Shown one piece after another: positions 33,049-41,364 of a DNA stretch of 64,000 nucleotides. Origin of the DNA: an uncultured Lachnospiraceae bacterium (GTDB lineage Bacteria > Bacillota > Clostridia > Lachnospirales > Lachnospiraceae); contig CAJUJG010000005.1 in assembly GCA_910586715.1 (NCBI GenBank), positions 71,346 to 135,345 of the forward strand. Direction: 5' to 3'. The notes beneath the pieces are model-generated. The model was not told where the DNA came from, searched no databases, and saw only the letters and a list, made by a program, of their open reading frames with translations. A program made the translations under genes and the position numbers. Every line of letters begins with the position of its first letter. Position 1 is the stretch's first letter.

Positions 33049-34275
33049 CTATCTCATCAATCTCAAATGTCTCGGTCTTCCGTCTACCATCATCGGCGAA
33101 AGCTCCGCCTGAATGAGCGGTGTGATATAGTGCACAAGCTCATCCGATACAAAGGTACCGTCCTGCGTAATCCACTCAAGCGGCACTTTCTTCTCGATAT
33201 TGGCAATCTTATGTACATCCTGCGTGCTTGTCGTGCAGATATAAGGGTCCTCCGAAACGCGGTCAAGCACGACAACCTTGCCTGTATCGCCCTCGAATGC
33301 AGCCTTTACCGCGGCGCCGCCAACCTGGAATGCCTCCGTAATATCAACACGCGACGTCATGTGCGCAGCGCATCTTTGCAGCGAGCTTAACTCGATTGCG
33401 CGTGTCTTAACCTTCATTTCCGCGGCAATTCTGTCCGCAAGGAACTTCGCGGTACCCTGAAGCTGTTTGTGACCGAACGCGTCCACGAACTCCACATGGT
33501 CGGCAAGCTCAAACACATATTTTCCGTCCGCTGTCTTGATACCTTCCGAAACGGCAATCACGACAGAACGTCCGTTTTGACTCAATTCTTTTACTTTATT
33601 CATAAACTTGTCTATGTCAAACGCAACCTCTGGAAGATAAATCAAATCTACGCCCTCGCAGTCTTCGCCTGCGGCAAGTGCCGTCGCAGCCGTAAGCCAG
33701 CCGGCATTGCGCCCCATAACCTCAATAATTGAAATTACCGGATAGTCGTAAACAAGTCCGTCGCGGATGATTTCCTTTGTAACCGCTGCGATATACTTTG
33801 CCGCACTGCCATAGCCCGGCGTGTGGTCGGTACATGCAAGGTCGTTGTCGATGGTTTTGGGCACACCCATGAACTTAATGTCGCTGCTGATCAAAATCGC
33901 GTAGTCAGACAGTTTCTTAATCGTATCCATCGAATCGTTTCCGCCGATATAGAAGAATGCCTCAATGTCCAGTTCTTCCAGTATCTCAAAAATCTTGTCA
34001 TAAACTTCCTTTCCGTCTTTAATTTCGGGAAGCTTAAAACGGCAGGAGCCGAGGAATGACGAAGGAGTGCGCTTTAGCAAATCAATGTCCAAGTCCGACT
34101 TGATGTGCTCCGACAAGTCCACATACTGCCTGTCGAGCAGTCCCTTTACGCCGTGCAGCATACCGTAAACTTTTCCTGCGCCGCGATCCTTGGCTGTTTT
34201 GAATACGCCCACAAGGCTTGAGTTGATGACCGATGTCGGACCTCCGGACTGACCTACGATTACATTACCATGCAT
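33049..34275 (-). CDS. pfp: 6-phosphofructokinase, probably PPi-dependent
   Basis: 408 residues. It phosphorylates fructose-6-phosphate in glycolysis. The phosphoryl-donor residues point to pyrophosphate: GGNDS in place of the ATP-type GGDGS, and PKTIDND with Lys where ATP enzymes have Gly. GQSGGPTSVINSS at the N-terminus and IEVMGRNAGWL are family motifs. With PPi the reaction is reversible, common in Lachnospiraceae. AGGAGG lies seven bases before ATG. Single gene with its own terminator. The PPi call rests on these residues only. Confidence 0.9.
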   Translation of the reverse strand: MHGNVIVGQSGGPTSVINSSLVGVFKTAKDRGAGKVYGMLHGVKGLLDRQYVDLSEHIKSDLDIDLLKRTPSSFLGSCRFKLPEIKDGKEVYDKIFEILEELDIEAFFYIGGNDSMDTIKKLSDYAILISSDIKFMGVPKTIDNDLACTDHTPGYGSAAKYIAAVTKEIIRDGLVYDYPVISIIEVMGRNAGWLTAATALAAGEDCEGVDLIYLPEVAFDIDKFMNKVKELSQNGRSVVIAVSEGIKTADGKYVFELADHVEFVDAFGHKQLQGTAKFLADRIAAEMKVKTRAIELSSLQRCAAHMTSRVDITEAFQVGGAAVKAAFEGDTGKVVVLDRVSEDPYICTTSTQDVHKIANIEKKVPLEWITQDGTFVSDELVHYITPLIQAELSPMMVDGRPRHLRLMR

Positions 34276-34537
34276 AGTATTTCCTCCTATTAATCAAAAA
34301 TAAAAATAGACAAAAATTTAACAACTTGTTTCTATTTTATCGGTGTTTATTGCCAATTTCAGTTTATCATGTATTTCAAATTTTAACAACATTTACGATA
34401 CGGGAAATTTATTTTTTGATATGTTTTATATAATCTGTTGGTTTTACCTGTTATGAATGTTACATCGCAGGCAAATATTGAACTGTTTAAGAAATTGATA
34501 CAGGAGGGGGAGCATATGTGTGAAGAACTTAGTCATC
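34276..34537. other. Intergenic region holding a possible small gene remnant
   Basis: It carries the AT-rich leader of pfk and, on the plus strand, TATAAT near 34428 followed by an open stretch from ATG 34453 (MNVTSQANIELFKKLI...). A second ATG at 34516 has GGAGGGGG just before it. This frame has a helical, coding-like composition but runs into the terminator at 34538 and then antisense to the permease gene. It is best read as a short leader, remnant or chance frame. Confidence 0.3.
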
Positions 34538-34580
34538 AAACGACGCAAAGCACGCCGAACAATGCTTTGCGTCGTTTTTT
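34538..34580. terminator. Strong bidirectional terminator
   Basis: A perfect 15-bp stem, AAACGACGCAAAGCA (34538-34552) with its complement at 34563-34577, a ten-base loop and T-runs on both strands. It closes the sugar ABC operon on the minus strand. Confidence 0.9.
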
Positions 34581-34586
34581 TACTCT

Positions 34587-35456
34587 TTATTCCTTAACCG
34601 CTCCAATATTAACACCCTTCACAAAATACTTCTGCAAAAACGGATACAGTATCATAAACGGCAAAATCGCCGAAATAATCCCCGCGTTAAACAGCGTATT
34701 CTGCGATACCTCATACGACGTGTTCGGGGTATCGCCGTCCATAATCATGTTTCGAAGCTTATACTGGAAGTTCGTCTGATTCGGGTCCGTAATATAAATC
34801 TTAACCGTTGAATAGTCATTCCATACCGCCACGGAGAACATCAAGCCAATCGATGCAAGCGCCGCTTTGGAAAGCGGGAGCACAATCGTAAAGAATATGC
34901 GCATCGGCGAACACCCGTCAATTCGCGCCGCCTCAAACAGTGACGCGGGAATGCCCTCAAAGAAGTTGCGCATCAGAACTAAGTTATACACATTCATGCC
35001 ATGTTTCAAGACAAGTATCCACATATTATTCACAAGACCAAGCCGTTTCATGACCAAATACTCGGGAATCATACCGCCCGAGAAAATCATGGTAAACATC
35101 AGGAAATATGCAAAAAACTCGCGTCCCGGCATGTCAAACTGCACCAGCACATAGCCACCCAGTGTCGAAAGTACCAGTCCAAGAAACGTACCTAATACTG
35201 TCGTAATCACGGAATTAATAAACGGTCTGTACAGCGCATTTGTCTGAATAATGGTACGGTAGCCGTCCAATGTGAACTGGCTTGGCCAAAGCTGGAACTG
35301 ATATACGCCAACCTTATTGAGAGAGTCAACCACAACCTTCCAAATCGGTACAATGATAATTAAGCCGATAATGATAAACACAATGTAATTGATAATGTCA
35401 AACAGCGAGGTCCGCTCACTTGGCTTTTTTGTTTTGATTTCTTTTTCCTTTGCCAT
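34587..35456 (-). CDS. Sugar ABC transporter permease, LplC/MalG type
   Basis: 289 residues, six predicted membrane helices. The EAA loop that docks the ATPase reads FEAARIDGCSPMRIFFTIVLPL in two parts around residue 190. The family is the LplC-like CUT1 permease group, which imports oligosaccharides in Firmicutes. It is third in the operon (binding protein, LplB, LplC), and the cluster has no ATPase gene; a shared MsmX-like ATPase elsewhere is the usual solution. A clear ribosome site precedes ATG. Terminator directly downstream. Confidence 0.92.
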   Translation of the reverse strand: MAKEKEIKTKKPSERTSLFDIINYIVFIIIGLIIIVPIWKVVVDSLNKVGVYQFQLWPSQFTLDGYRTIIQTNALYRPFINSVITTVLGTFLGLVLSTLGGYVLVQFDMPGREFFAYFLMFTMIFSGGMIPEYLVMKRLGLVNNMWILVLKHGMNVYNLVLMRNFFEGIPASLFEAARIDGCSPMRIFFTIVLPLSKAALASIGLMFSVAVWNDYSTVKIYITDPNQTNFQYKLRNMIMDGDTPNTSYEVSQNTLFNAGIISAILPFMILYPFLQKYFVKGVNIGAVKE

Positions 35457-35486
35457 CTTAATCCTCCATTCTTATTAAAAGCCTCT

Positions 35487-36440
35487 CTATATAATGCCGC
35501 GCCCGCGCGTCTTCTTGCTCGCCCAGTTACATACGATAACAAGGACGCAGCCTACCGCGGACTTAAAAAGACCTACCGCTGTTGAATAGCCATAGTTCGG
35601 CAATGCAATTGCAAATGTCTGGCGGTAAATATAGGTAGAGATAACGTCGGATACATCATATACCGCATTATTGTAAAGTACGAATACGGACTCGAACATG
35701 TTCATAACCTTTGCGAGATTCAAAATCAATACCGTAATGATCGTGTTGGCAAGCGCAGGCAGTGTCACAAAACGGATTTTCTGCATACGCGTCGCACCGT
35801 CAATGTCCGCCGCCTCATACAGCTCAGGATTAATACCGGACAGCGTCGCAAGGAAGATAATCGTTCCCCAGCCGGTTTCCTTCCAAATATTAATCAAATA
35901 GAAAATCGGACGCCACCAGGTTTTGCTTGCAAGGAAATAGATGTACTTTGTCGTATCACCGTTGAACAAAATGCCGTTTACCATACCGGTTGATGATGGT
36001 GAAAGGAACAAGCTGAAAATCGATGCAACGACTGCCCATGACATAAAGTGCGGCAGGTAAATAATTGTCTGCAGCGTTTTCTTTGCAAACAGATTTTTCA
36101 TTTCATTTAGGAAAATAGATACCACAACTGCGGAAATATTAGTGATAATCAGTTTTATAATACTCAATTCCAGCGTATTTTTGAATGCGGTCCAAAATGC
36201 CGGTGTCCCGAACATCTTTACAAAATGATCAAAACCCACAAAAACCTTCGCTCCTACCGGCTTATAATCATAAAATGCATAGCGCACGCCAAGCATCGGC
36301 CAATAGTTCATAATCAACATGAAAATTACTACGGGCAGGAACATGACATAATATCCCCTGTTGTTCCAAATCCGCAGTCCCAAAGGCTTATGACGGACTT
36401 CCACGCCGCCCGAGGTCATTACAACTTGTTTTTTTGCCAT
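35487..36440 (-). CDS. Sugar ABC transporter permease, LplB type
   Basis: 317 residues with six membrane helices and the EAA loop ELYEAADIDGATRMQKI. LplB/MalF-like partner of the permease at 34587. The start at 36440 (MAKKQVVMTSGG) has AAAGGATGAG ten bases before; the open frame up to 36545 reads through non-coding leader sequence. The N-terminal 40 residues are cytoplasmic. The operon lies opposite an AraC-type regulator. Confidence 0.92.
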   Translation of the reverse strand: MAKKQVVMTSGGVEVRHKPLGLRIWNNRGYYVMFLPVVIFMLIMNYWPMLGVRYAFYDYKPVGAKVFVGFDHFVKMFGTPAFWTAFKNTLELSIIKLIITNISAVVVSIFLNEMKNLFAKKTLQTIIYLPHFMSWAVVASIFSLFLSPSSTGMVNGILFNGDTTKYIYFLASKTWWRPIFYLINIWKETGWGTIIFLATLSGINPELYEAADIDGATRMQKIRFVTLPALANTIITVLILNLAKVMNMFESVFVLYNNAVYDVSDVISTYIYRQTFAIALPNYGYSTAVGLFKSAVGCVLVIVCNWASKKTRGRGII

Positions 36441-36582
36441 ACCGTTCTCATCCTTTCTTTCCTTTAATAAAATCGAAGGAGGGAATATTTCTTTCCCTAT
36501 CCGTGTACATAAAGCAGGCGCCCTGCCATGCACGACACACCGCACATAGCAGCAGCGCCTGAATTTTATGGCGTCTTAAAAA

Positions 36583-38217
36583 TTACTGATTCAACTCCGC
36601 CAAACACTGGTCTACAATCGAACCGACCGTATCCACATATCCCTGCATCGCCTCGTCAATGTCGCCGCCTTCCACAACGACCTTGGTAATTACGGCAAGC
36701 TTTGCATCGAAAATGGTACCTGTTTCATTAGTAAAGGTTTCCGATACCGGAGATACCGGAGCGTCTACGGAATTTTCCGTAAAGAATCTGTTGCCTTCCG
36801 CCGCAAGATCCGTCTGAGACGAATAGCCGTTTGTCAGCTCGCATATGGTAAGCGCAGGATCAATATAGTTCTTTTTCCAAACACTGTTGGGATCGTTTGG
36901 AGACGGTTTTAAGTGAAATTCTCCCTCTTCATAAGAATATGATTTCTCGTTTTCCGTTCCCGGATTGGTCACGAATTCCTCCGCGTGCGTCGACCAGTGA
37001 ACATCTTCCGCGCCGTATGTCCAAAGCGTCTGCACCACGTCGCCATCCATCATCGTCTCAAGAAGCGCGTCAAACACTGCCTGATTTCGCGCCGGGTTGC
37101 CGGAATCGATGATAACCCAAACCGGAGCCTCTTTGTTAATGTATGCGCCGACTTCTTCAATCGGCGGAAGCTGTACTATATCCGGATCAACGTCGTTTTT
37201 GATAAAGTTGTCCGTAAGCGTCTGATACCATGAACCTGCCCAATAAACAAACACGCCCGACGAACCGGTCTGATTGTTTGAAAACCATTTCTCACGCGCA
37301 GTCTTTGTCTGTGCCGTCAGAGACTCGGGATCGATACAGCCGTCCACATATCCCTGGCGCAGTCTTGCAAGCGCCGCCTTTGTCTCCTCTGTCTGAAAAC
37401 CGTCATACCATACGCCGTCCTCGCCCTGAAGGAGCGAAGGGTAAGCATCCTGCCAAAACTCCGGAAGATAGTTGACATAAGGCGCGTCCGTTCCGATAAA
37501 TCCGGGCGCTACAACGCCATATGTATCACCGTTTTTGCCGTTGCCGTCAGGATCTCCGTCATGGAATGCCTTGAGCATTGCATAATAATCGTCATATGTT
37601 TTGATGTCATTAATATCGATTCCTACCGCATCAAGCCACGCCTGCTTTACGTAGGTAACGCAGCCGTTTCCGTAGGAAGGCGCAAATCCGTATAAGCGTC
37701 CCTCGGAATCCTTTAAGTTCTTGTTGATGTCCGGAAGGATCATTCTGCTTTGGAAATCCGCGTTGTCATACGCGTCCGCCATATCCCACAAAATACCGGT
37801 CGGCGCATACTGTTTAAACATACTTGCCGACATAATCATTGCATCCGGATAGTCCCCGCTCGCAAAAAGGCGTCCGACCGCGTCCTGATAGGCTGAGTGA
37901 TCCATCTGCTGAATCGTTAAAGGAATGCCGACTGCCTCTTCCCACTGCTCCTTAAACTCTGCCTGTCCATTGTCAAGCGTTGTCGTCAGTGTGCCGTTTA
38001 CCACAATGTTAATTCCCGTATCGCCAAGAATATCATGGTAATCCCCTTTTTCCGCTGCCGTATCTGCCGCGCCCGTTTCCGGGGATGCAGTATCTCCTGT
38101 TCCTGTGCTATTGCTGTCCGCCGCAGGCGTCGTTTCGTCCCCACCCTTTGCCCCGCACGCCGTAAGCGACGTGAGCATCGCGCCTGCCAAAAGGATTGCT
38201 ATTAATTTCCTTTTCAT
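36583..38217 (-). CDS. Extracellular sugar-binding lipoprotein (family 1, LipO type)
   Basis: 544 residues. A lipoprotein signal with lipobox LTAC (Cys21), a Gly/Thr/Asp/Ser-rich linker (22-60), then a two-lobe family-1 binding protein. Size and companions (LplB, LplC) fit the LipO/LplA group for complex oligosaccharides, often host- or plant-derived. The ligand cannot be read. AGGAGG lies seven bases before ATG, and the leader carries two perfect hairpins (38258-38303). First gene of the importer operon. Confidence 0.92.
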   Translation of the reverse strand: MKRKLIAILLAGAMLTSLTACGAKGGDETTPAADSNSTGTGDTASPETGAADTAAEKGDYHDILGDTGINIVVNGTLTTTLDNGQAEFKEQWEEAVGIPLTIQQMDHSAYQDAVGRLFASGDYPDAMIMSASMFKQYAPTGILWDMADAYDNADFQSRMILPDINKNLKDSEGRLYGFAPSYGNGCVTYVKQAWLDAVGIDINDIKTYDDYYAMLKAFHDGDPDGNGKNGDTYGVVAPGFIGTDAPYVNYLPEFWQDAYPSLLQGEDGVWYDGFQTEETKAALARLRQGYVDGCIDPESLTAQTKTAREKWFSNNQTGSSGVFVYWAGSWYQTLTDNFIKNDVDPDIVQLPPIEEVGAYINKEAPVWVIIDSGNPARNQAVFDALLETMMDGDVVQTLWTYGAEDVHWSTHAEEFVTNPGTENEKSYSYEEGEFHLKPSPNDPNSVWKKNYIDPALTICELTNGYSSQTDLAAEGNRFFTENSVDAPVSPVSETFTNETGTIFDAKLAVITKVVVEGGDIDEAMQGYVDTVGSIVDQCLAELNQ

Positions 38218-38624
38218 AATGTAACCTCCTGATTTATATAATTTTATTTAATTGCAGGAGAAATGCTTGCATTTCTCTTAATTGTCGCTGTCGAGCGACA
38301 ATTTGCTTTTCTTTATTTTATCACCGATACAAAATACATTTCTTCTGTATAGAAATTCACTTCTTGCATTTTTTTAGATTTCAGACATTTATCTTTTTTT
38401 ATAAGTGTGATATTGTTTTAACTGTTAAATACCGATAAACATATGCGTACTGCATGGCAACAGCAATCTGCGCATATTCATTTTCTACAAAAGGTTGATT
38501 TTTGAATGCACAATTCAATAATTTGGTGATTGTCAATCGGATTTTTACCGTGTTACACTCACACTATCCGAATAATACAAAGCGTTAATGCAAAAAGAAA
38601 AAAGCAGCGAAGGAGGAGATTACA
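38218..38624. promoter_or_regulatory. Divergent control region, sugar importer versus AraC gene
   Basis: 407 bases. In the importer leader are two perfect palindromes: GAGAAATGC-TT-GCATTTCTC (38258-38277), and AATTGTCGCT-GTCG-AGCGACAATT (38280-38303). On the AraC side TTGTCA (38530-38535) and TACACT (38554-38559) are spaced by 18 bases, a plausible promoter. AAGGAGGAG precedes the AraC ATG. No gene was found. Confidence 0.55.
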
Positions 38625-39467
38625 ATGCCGCTTCCATTAAAACCCGGATACAATTTTAATTACGCACGTCTGCACCGTACATCCAATTCTGAAATGACTT
38701 CCGCGGAAGCCTATACGGACTTTTATGGTCTTTCGTACATATTAGCCGGCGAACGGATTGTCTATTCTCCGGGATATACAGCAGTTCTGCAGGCGGGCGA
38801 TGTCAATTTTATTCCGCGCAACGTATACACACGCGCAGCATGCCCATCCAGCGAAGTGTATGAAGCAGTCCTATTAAAATTTACCGACCCGATGATTGAC
38901 GATCTTCTGACGCTTTTCGGTGTGGAAACCTATGAGGACCTTTGCGGAGAATGCGTGATTCATTGTGAGAAATCAACACAGGCAAAAATTATAACAATCC
39001 TGAACGACATGGAGAGCGAGTGGAACCATTATAACAAATATTCCGAGCTGATTTTAAAGGGGCTGCTGCATCGGCTGATTATCACATGTTTGCGGGAACG
39101 CAAGCTCGGCGGGGTTCCAATACAGCTTTTGGAAAAAAAGCACGAATGCCTTTCCGACGCTATAAAATATATTAAGACGCACCTTCATGAAAACCCTTCC
39201 CTAAAGGAAACTGCCGACTATGTCCACGTTTCGTCGTCTTACCTGTCAAAAATTTTTATCAGTCAGCTTCATACTTCTTTTTCCGATTTTGTGTTAAGCG
39301 AAAAAGTACAGTGCGCGCAAAAGCTCCTGATTAACTCCAAGCTGAGTATGACGCAGATTACGATGGAAGCCGGATTTTCGAGCAATGCTTATTTCAGCGA
39401 TTGTTTTAAACGCTGTACCGGACTTTCACCGACACAGTTCCGAAAGGCGAACGGGGGTCTTTGCTGA
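38625..39467 (+). CDS. AraC-family transcription regulator
   Basis: 280 residues. The N-terminal cupin-like ligand domain (about 15-120) contains GLSYILAGERIVYSPGY and LQAGDVNFIPRN. The C-terminal pair of helix-turn-helix motifs (about 180-278) has the family ends: SSSYLSKIFISQLHTSFSDFV and the AraC signature SNAYFSDCFKRCTGLSPTQFR in two parts. It probably senses a sugar and controls the divergent importer operon. Start well set by AAGGAGGAG. A terminator follows the stop. Confidence 0.93.
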   Translation: MPLPLKPGYNFNYARLHRTSNSEMTSAEAYTDFYGLSYILAGERIVYSPGYTAVLQAGDVNFIPRNVYTRAACPSSEVYEAVLLKFTDPMIDDLLTLFGVETYEDLCGECVIHCEKSTQAKIITILNDMESEWNHYNKYSELILKGLLHRLIITCLRERKLGGVPIQLLEKKHECLSDAIKYIKTHLHENPSLKETADYVHVSSSYLSKIFISQLHTSFSDFVLSEKVQCAQKLLINSKLSMTQITMEAGFSSNAYFSDCFKRCTGLSPTQFRKANGGLC

Positions 39468-39478
39468 AAACATAAAAA

Positions 39479-39535
39479 TGTGGAGTCAAGAGGCTTCCTA
39501 ACGAAAGCCTTATTGCTCCACATCTTTACTTTTTT
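39479..39535. terminator. Terminator after the AraC gene, also closing the kinase transcript
   Basis: TGTGGAG (39479-39485) with CTCCACA (39516-39522) and an inner AGGCTT/AAGCCT pair, then TTTACTTTTTT on the plus strand. The opposite strand would stop the transcript coming from the kinase gene. Confidence 0.75.
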
Positions 39536-39538
39536 AAT

Positions 39539-39619
39539 TTATTTTATGAAAATATCCCCTATCAAATCTAAAACAGTATTTTCCGACACCTCTTCCCCGG
39601 AAACCTGTTCCCGTGCCAT
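39539..39619 (-). CDS. Possible small peptide gene after the kinase
   Basis: A frame open from just after the kinase stop (39700) to TAA at 39539, in the same frame as the kinase. The C-terminal part from ATG 39619 (MAREQVSGEEVSENTVLDLI, then six more residues) has coding-like, acidic composition. AAAAGGAG at the beginning of the open frame has no ATG, GTG or TTG at normal distance in this frame, and the internal ATG has no ribosome site. Position next to an AgrC-like kinase and before a terminator would suit a signal peptide gene. Weak. Confidence 0.3.
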   Translation of the reverse strand: MAREQVSGEEVSENTVLDLIGDIFIK

Positions 39620-39631
39620 AACAACTGTTTT

Positions 39632-39657
39632 GGTATACTTTGCTGTTTTGGGGGTAC
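39632..39657 (-). repeat. 21-bp-spaced repeat pair downstream of the kinase gene
   Basis: On the minus strand GTACCCCCAAAACAG and ATACCAAAACAG start 21 bases apart. A closely similar pair lies upstream of the kinase promoter at 41132-41157. Two-turn spacing is what LytTR-type response regulators use; that identity is inferred. Confidence 0.45.
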
Positions 39658-39700
39658 AATTCGCAGTTTGTTGACATAATGCTCTTAAAATATGCTCCTT

Positions 39701-41023
39701 TTAACATTCCTCCACTGCTTTTGCGTCCATAATCAGGCGAAACACAAATATGCCCTTTTCATTCTTAAAATCGTACTTTCCGCCGTATTTTTCCGCGGAC
39801 CGAATCATGCTGGAAACGCCTATTCCGCCTGTAAATGCAGTCTCCGGCTGTCCGTCCTTTAATTTTGTTTCCATTTTGCAGGTATTGCGGCAGGAGAACA
39901 CCAGTTTATCACTTCGCCTTTTGAGCAGCACATGGATAAAGCAGTTTCTTTTATCCTGACTTTTTTTCACTTCCATACAGGCATAAATCGCATTTTCATA
40001 GGCATTGGCAAGGATTGCCACCAAGTCAATACTGGGTATTGTCAGATTTTTGTCAATTCCGATGTCCAGTATCACCTCTATCCCCTGATTTCTCGCCTTT
40101 TTGGTATATGCGGACAGAATATTGTTGACTGCGGCATTGGCACATATCATTTTTGGCATTCCGCAATCCGTTTCCTTTTCGTATTCTTTCAGATAGGCAA
40201 GCAGTTCTTCGCTCTGCCCCCTGCGGATATACTCCGCTATGACGGCATTGTGGTGTCTTGCATCATGGTGAATACGCTTGCTCGATTCGACGCTTTCTTC
40301 CAAAATCTCCATCTGCCGTTCCAAAAGCCTGTAATTCATTTGTATCATCTGTTTTTCCCGCTCATATTCCTTCTCATTGCCGACGTGGCAGTAAAAGTGA
40401 AAGATTAGGAGCTGCAACATTCCTATCAGGATAAAATTAACTGCAACCTGATAGATACGGTACGGCGTTACTTCCCTGCTCAGATACGGGTTTAGGATGT
40501 ACCCGATGCCTAACAGGATGCTGATTATCATAACGGCGACACTAAACTTGTCCGCTTCTTTCTCAATAAAATCCCCAAAGCCCTGAATGGATTTTTTTAC
40601 ATATCTGTCAATCAGCCACATAATCAGACCAATCAGAAAAATGCGCGCAATAATGTCCGCCCACACATTCCGGTGAAAAAAAAGAATGGAAATCTCCAGC
40701 GAACCGATGACGAATACCGCCATCAGATAAAAAACCAGCGCCAGCTTATAAAACGACAGATAAATGGACTCCCCGCTAATCCAAATGGCAAAAACCATAA
40801 AGCACAGGTACATGGCAAACGCCACCATCCGCACACAGCTATTCCAGTCCGCCATATACCAAACACATCCCCCAAACGCCACTGCCGCGCAAAAAAATGC
40901 ATAGCACAGGATTGTCTTTTGGGGACGGAATCTTGATTTGCTGATTTGCAGGAATATTAAAATCACTCCAATCAGACTAATGACAAAACGCGTAAACGCT
41001 ATATAGACTGAACCACCTAACAT
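39701..41023 (-). CDS. AgrC-like (GHKL) sensor histidine kinase, orphan
   Basis: 440 residues. Six or seven membrane helices (about 5-200), a coiled-coil, then a GHKL kinase core. The H-box region reads SSKRIHHDARHHNAVI; the N-box DLVAILANAYENAIYAC and G-box TGGIGVSSMIRSAEKYGG are intact. Such kinases usually sense peptides and pair with a LytTR regulator. No response regulator is beside it, so the partner is elsewhere. The start at 41023 (MLGGSVYIAF) has AAAGGAG 13 bases upstream; the frame upstream is open but contains promoter elements. Confidence 0.86.
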   Translation of the reverse strand: MLGGSVYIAFTRFVISLIGVILIFLQISKSRFRPQKTILCYAFFCAAVAFGGCVWYMADWNSCVRMVAFAMYLCFMVFAIWISGESIYLSFYKLALVFYLMAVFVIGSLEISILFFHRNVWADIIARIFLIGLIMWLIDRYVKKSIQGFGDFIEKEADKFSVAVMIISILLGIGYILNPYLSREVTPYRIYQVAVNFILIGMLQLLIFHFYCHVGNEKEYEREKQMIQMNYRLLERQMEILEESVESSKRIHHDARHHNAVIAEYIRRGQSEELLAYLKEYEKETDCGMPKMICANAAVNNILSAYTKKARNQGIEVILDIGIDKNLTIPSIDLVAILANAYENAIYACMEVKKSQDKRNCFIHVLLKRRSDKLVFSCRNTCKMETKLKDGQPETAFTGGIGVSSMIRSAEKYGGKYDFKNEKGIFVFRLIMDAKAVEEC

Positions 41024-41096
41024 ATCTGAAACCCTACTCCTTTCAAAATCTGCAAGCTTGTAAGTATACGCAAAAACTTGCCGGATATTAAATCTC

Positions 41097-41124
41097 ACTA
41101 TATCAAATAAAAGTATGACCGCAA
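41097..41124 (-). promoter_or_regulatory. Candidate promoter of the orphan kinase
   Basis: Minus strand: TTGCGG (41119-41124), 16 bases, TATAGT (41097-41102). The repeat array lies directly upstream of the -35 box, the usual place for an activator site. Confidence 0.5.
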
Positions 41125-41131
41125 GGCGTTT

Positions 41132-41176
41132 GGTACGATTCGCATGTTTCGGGGTACAATTTGTCATATTTTGGTA
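41132..41176 (-). repeat. Three regularly spaced ACC-motif repeats upstream of the kinase promoter
   Basis: Minus-strand ACC motifs at 41173, 41153 and 41132 are spaced 20 and 21 bases (ACCAAAATA, ACCCCGAAAC, ACCAAACGC). They match the pair at 39632-39657 in spacing and sequence. Probable binding sites of a dimeric or tandem regulator. Confidence 0.45.
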
Positions 41177-41364
41177 AAAAATATTGTAAAATGGTCTGCC
41201 GATAACAAAAAGAATAAAGCGCCGTAAAATACCTTGCATTCGCATATGGCATGTAATAAAATAAAGACACTTACAAAAACAGTTCAGAAAGAACGATTGC
41301 TGCCGTCTGTTTCTCAGAAAAATTCAAAATTTCATACAGGGAAAAGAGAAAGGAGTATCACGAT

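Larger units (their letters stand above)
41024..41364. other. Intergenic region between kinase and Uma2 genes
   Basis: 341 bases without a gene. It holds the kinase promoter, the 21-bp-spaced repeats (41132-41176), and the leader of the plus-strand Uma2 gene with GAAAGGAG before its ATG. The plus-strand open frame here has no ribosome site. Confidence 0.5.

Noticed and set aside
34438..34779. A 113-residue plus-strand gene
   Set aside because: Two thirds of it lies past a strong terminator and antisense to a clear permease gene. Only the first 50 codons could matter, and these are noted as a weak remnant.
39480..39674. A 64-residue plus-strand gene after the AraC regulator
   Set aside because: It starts inside a terminator hairpin and has no ribosome site; the opposite strand gives a better reading.
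41024..41245. N-terminal extension of the sensor kinase to position 41245
   Set aside because: The extra 74 codons contain the promoter boxes and repeat motifs and have no ribosome site; membrane helix 1 begins right after the start at 41023.
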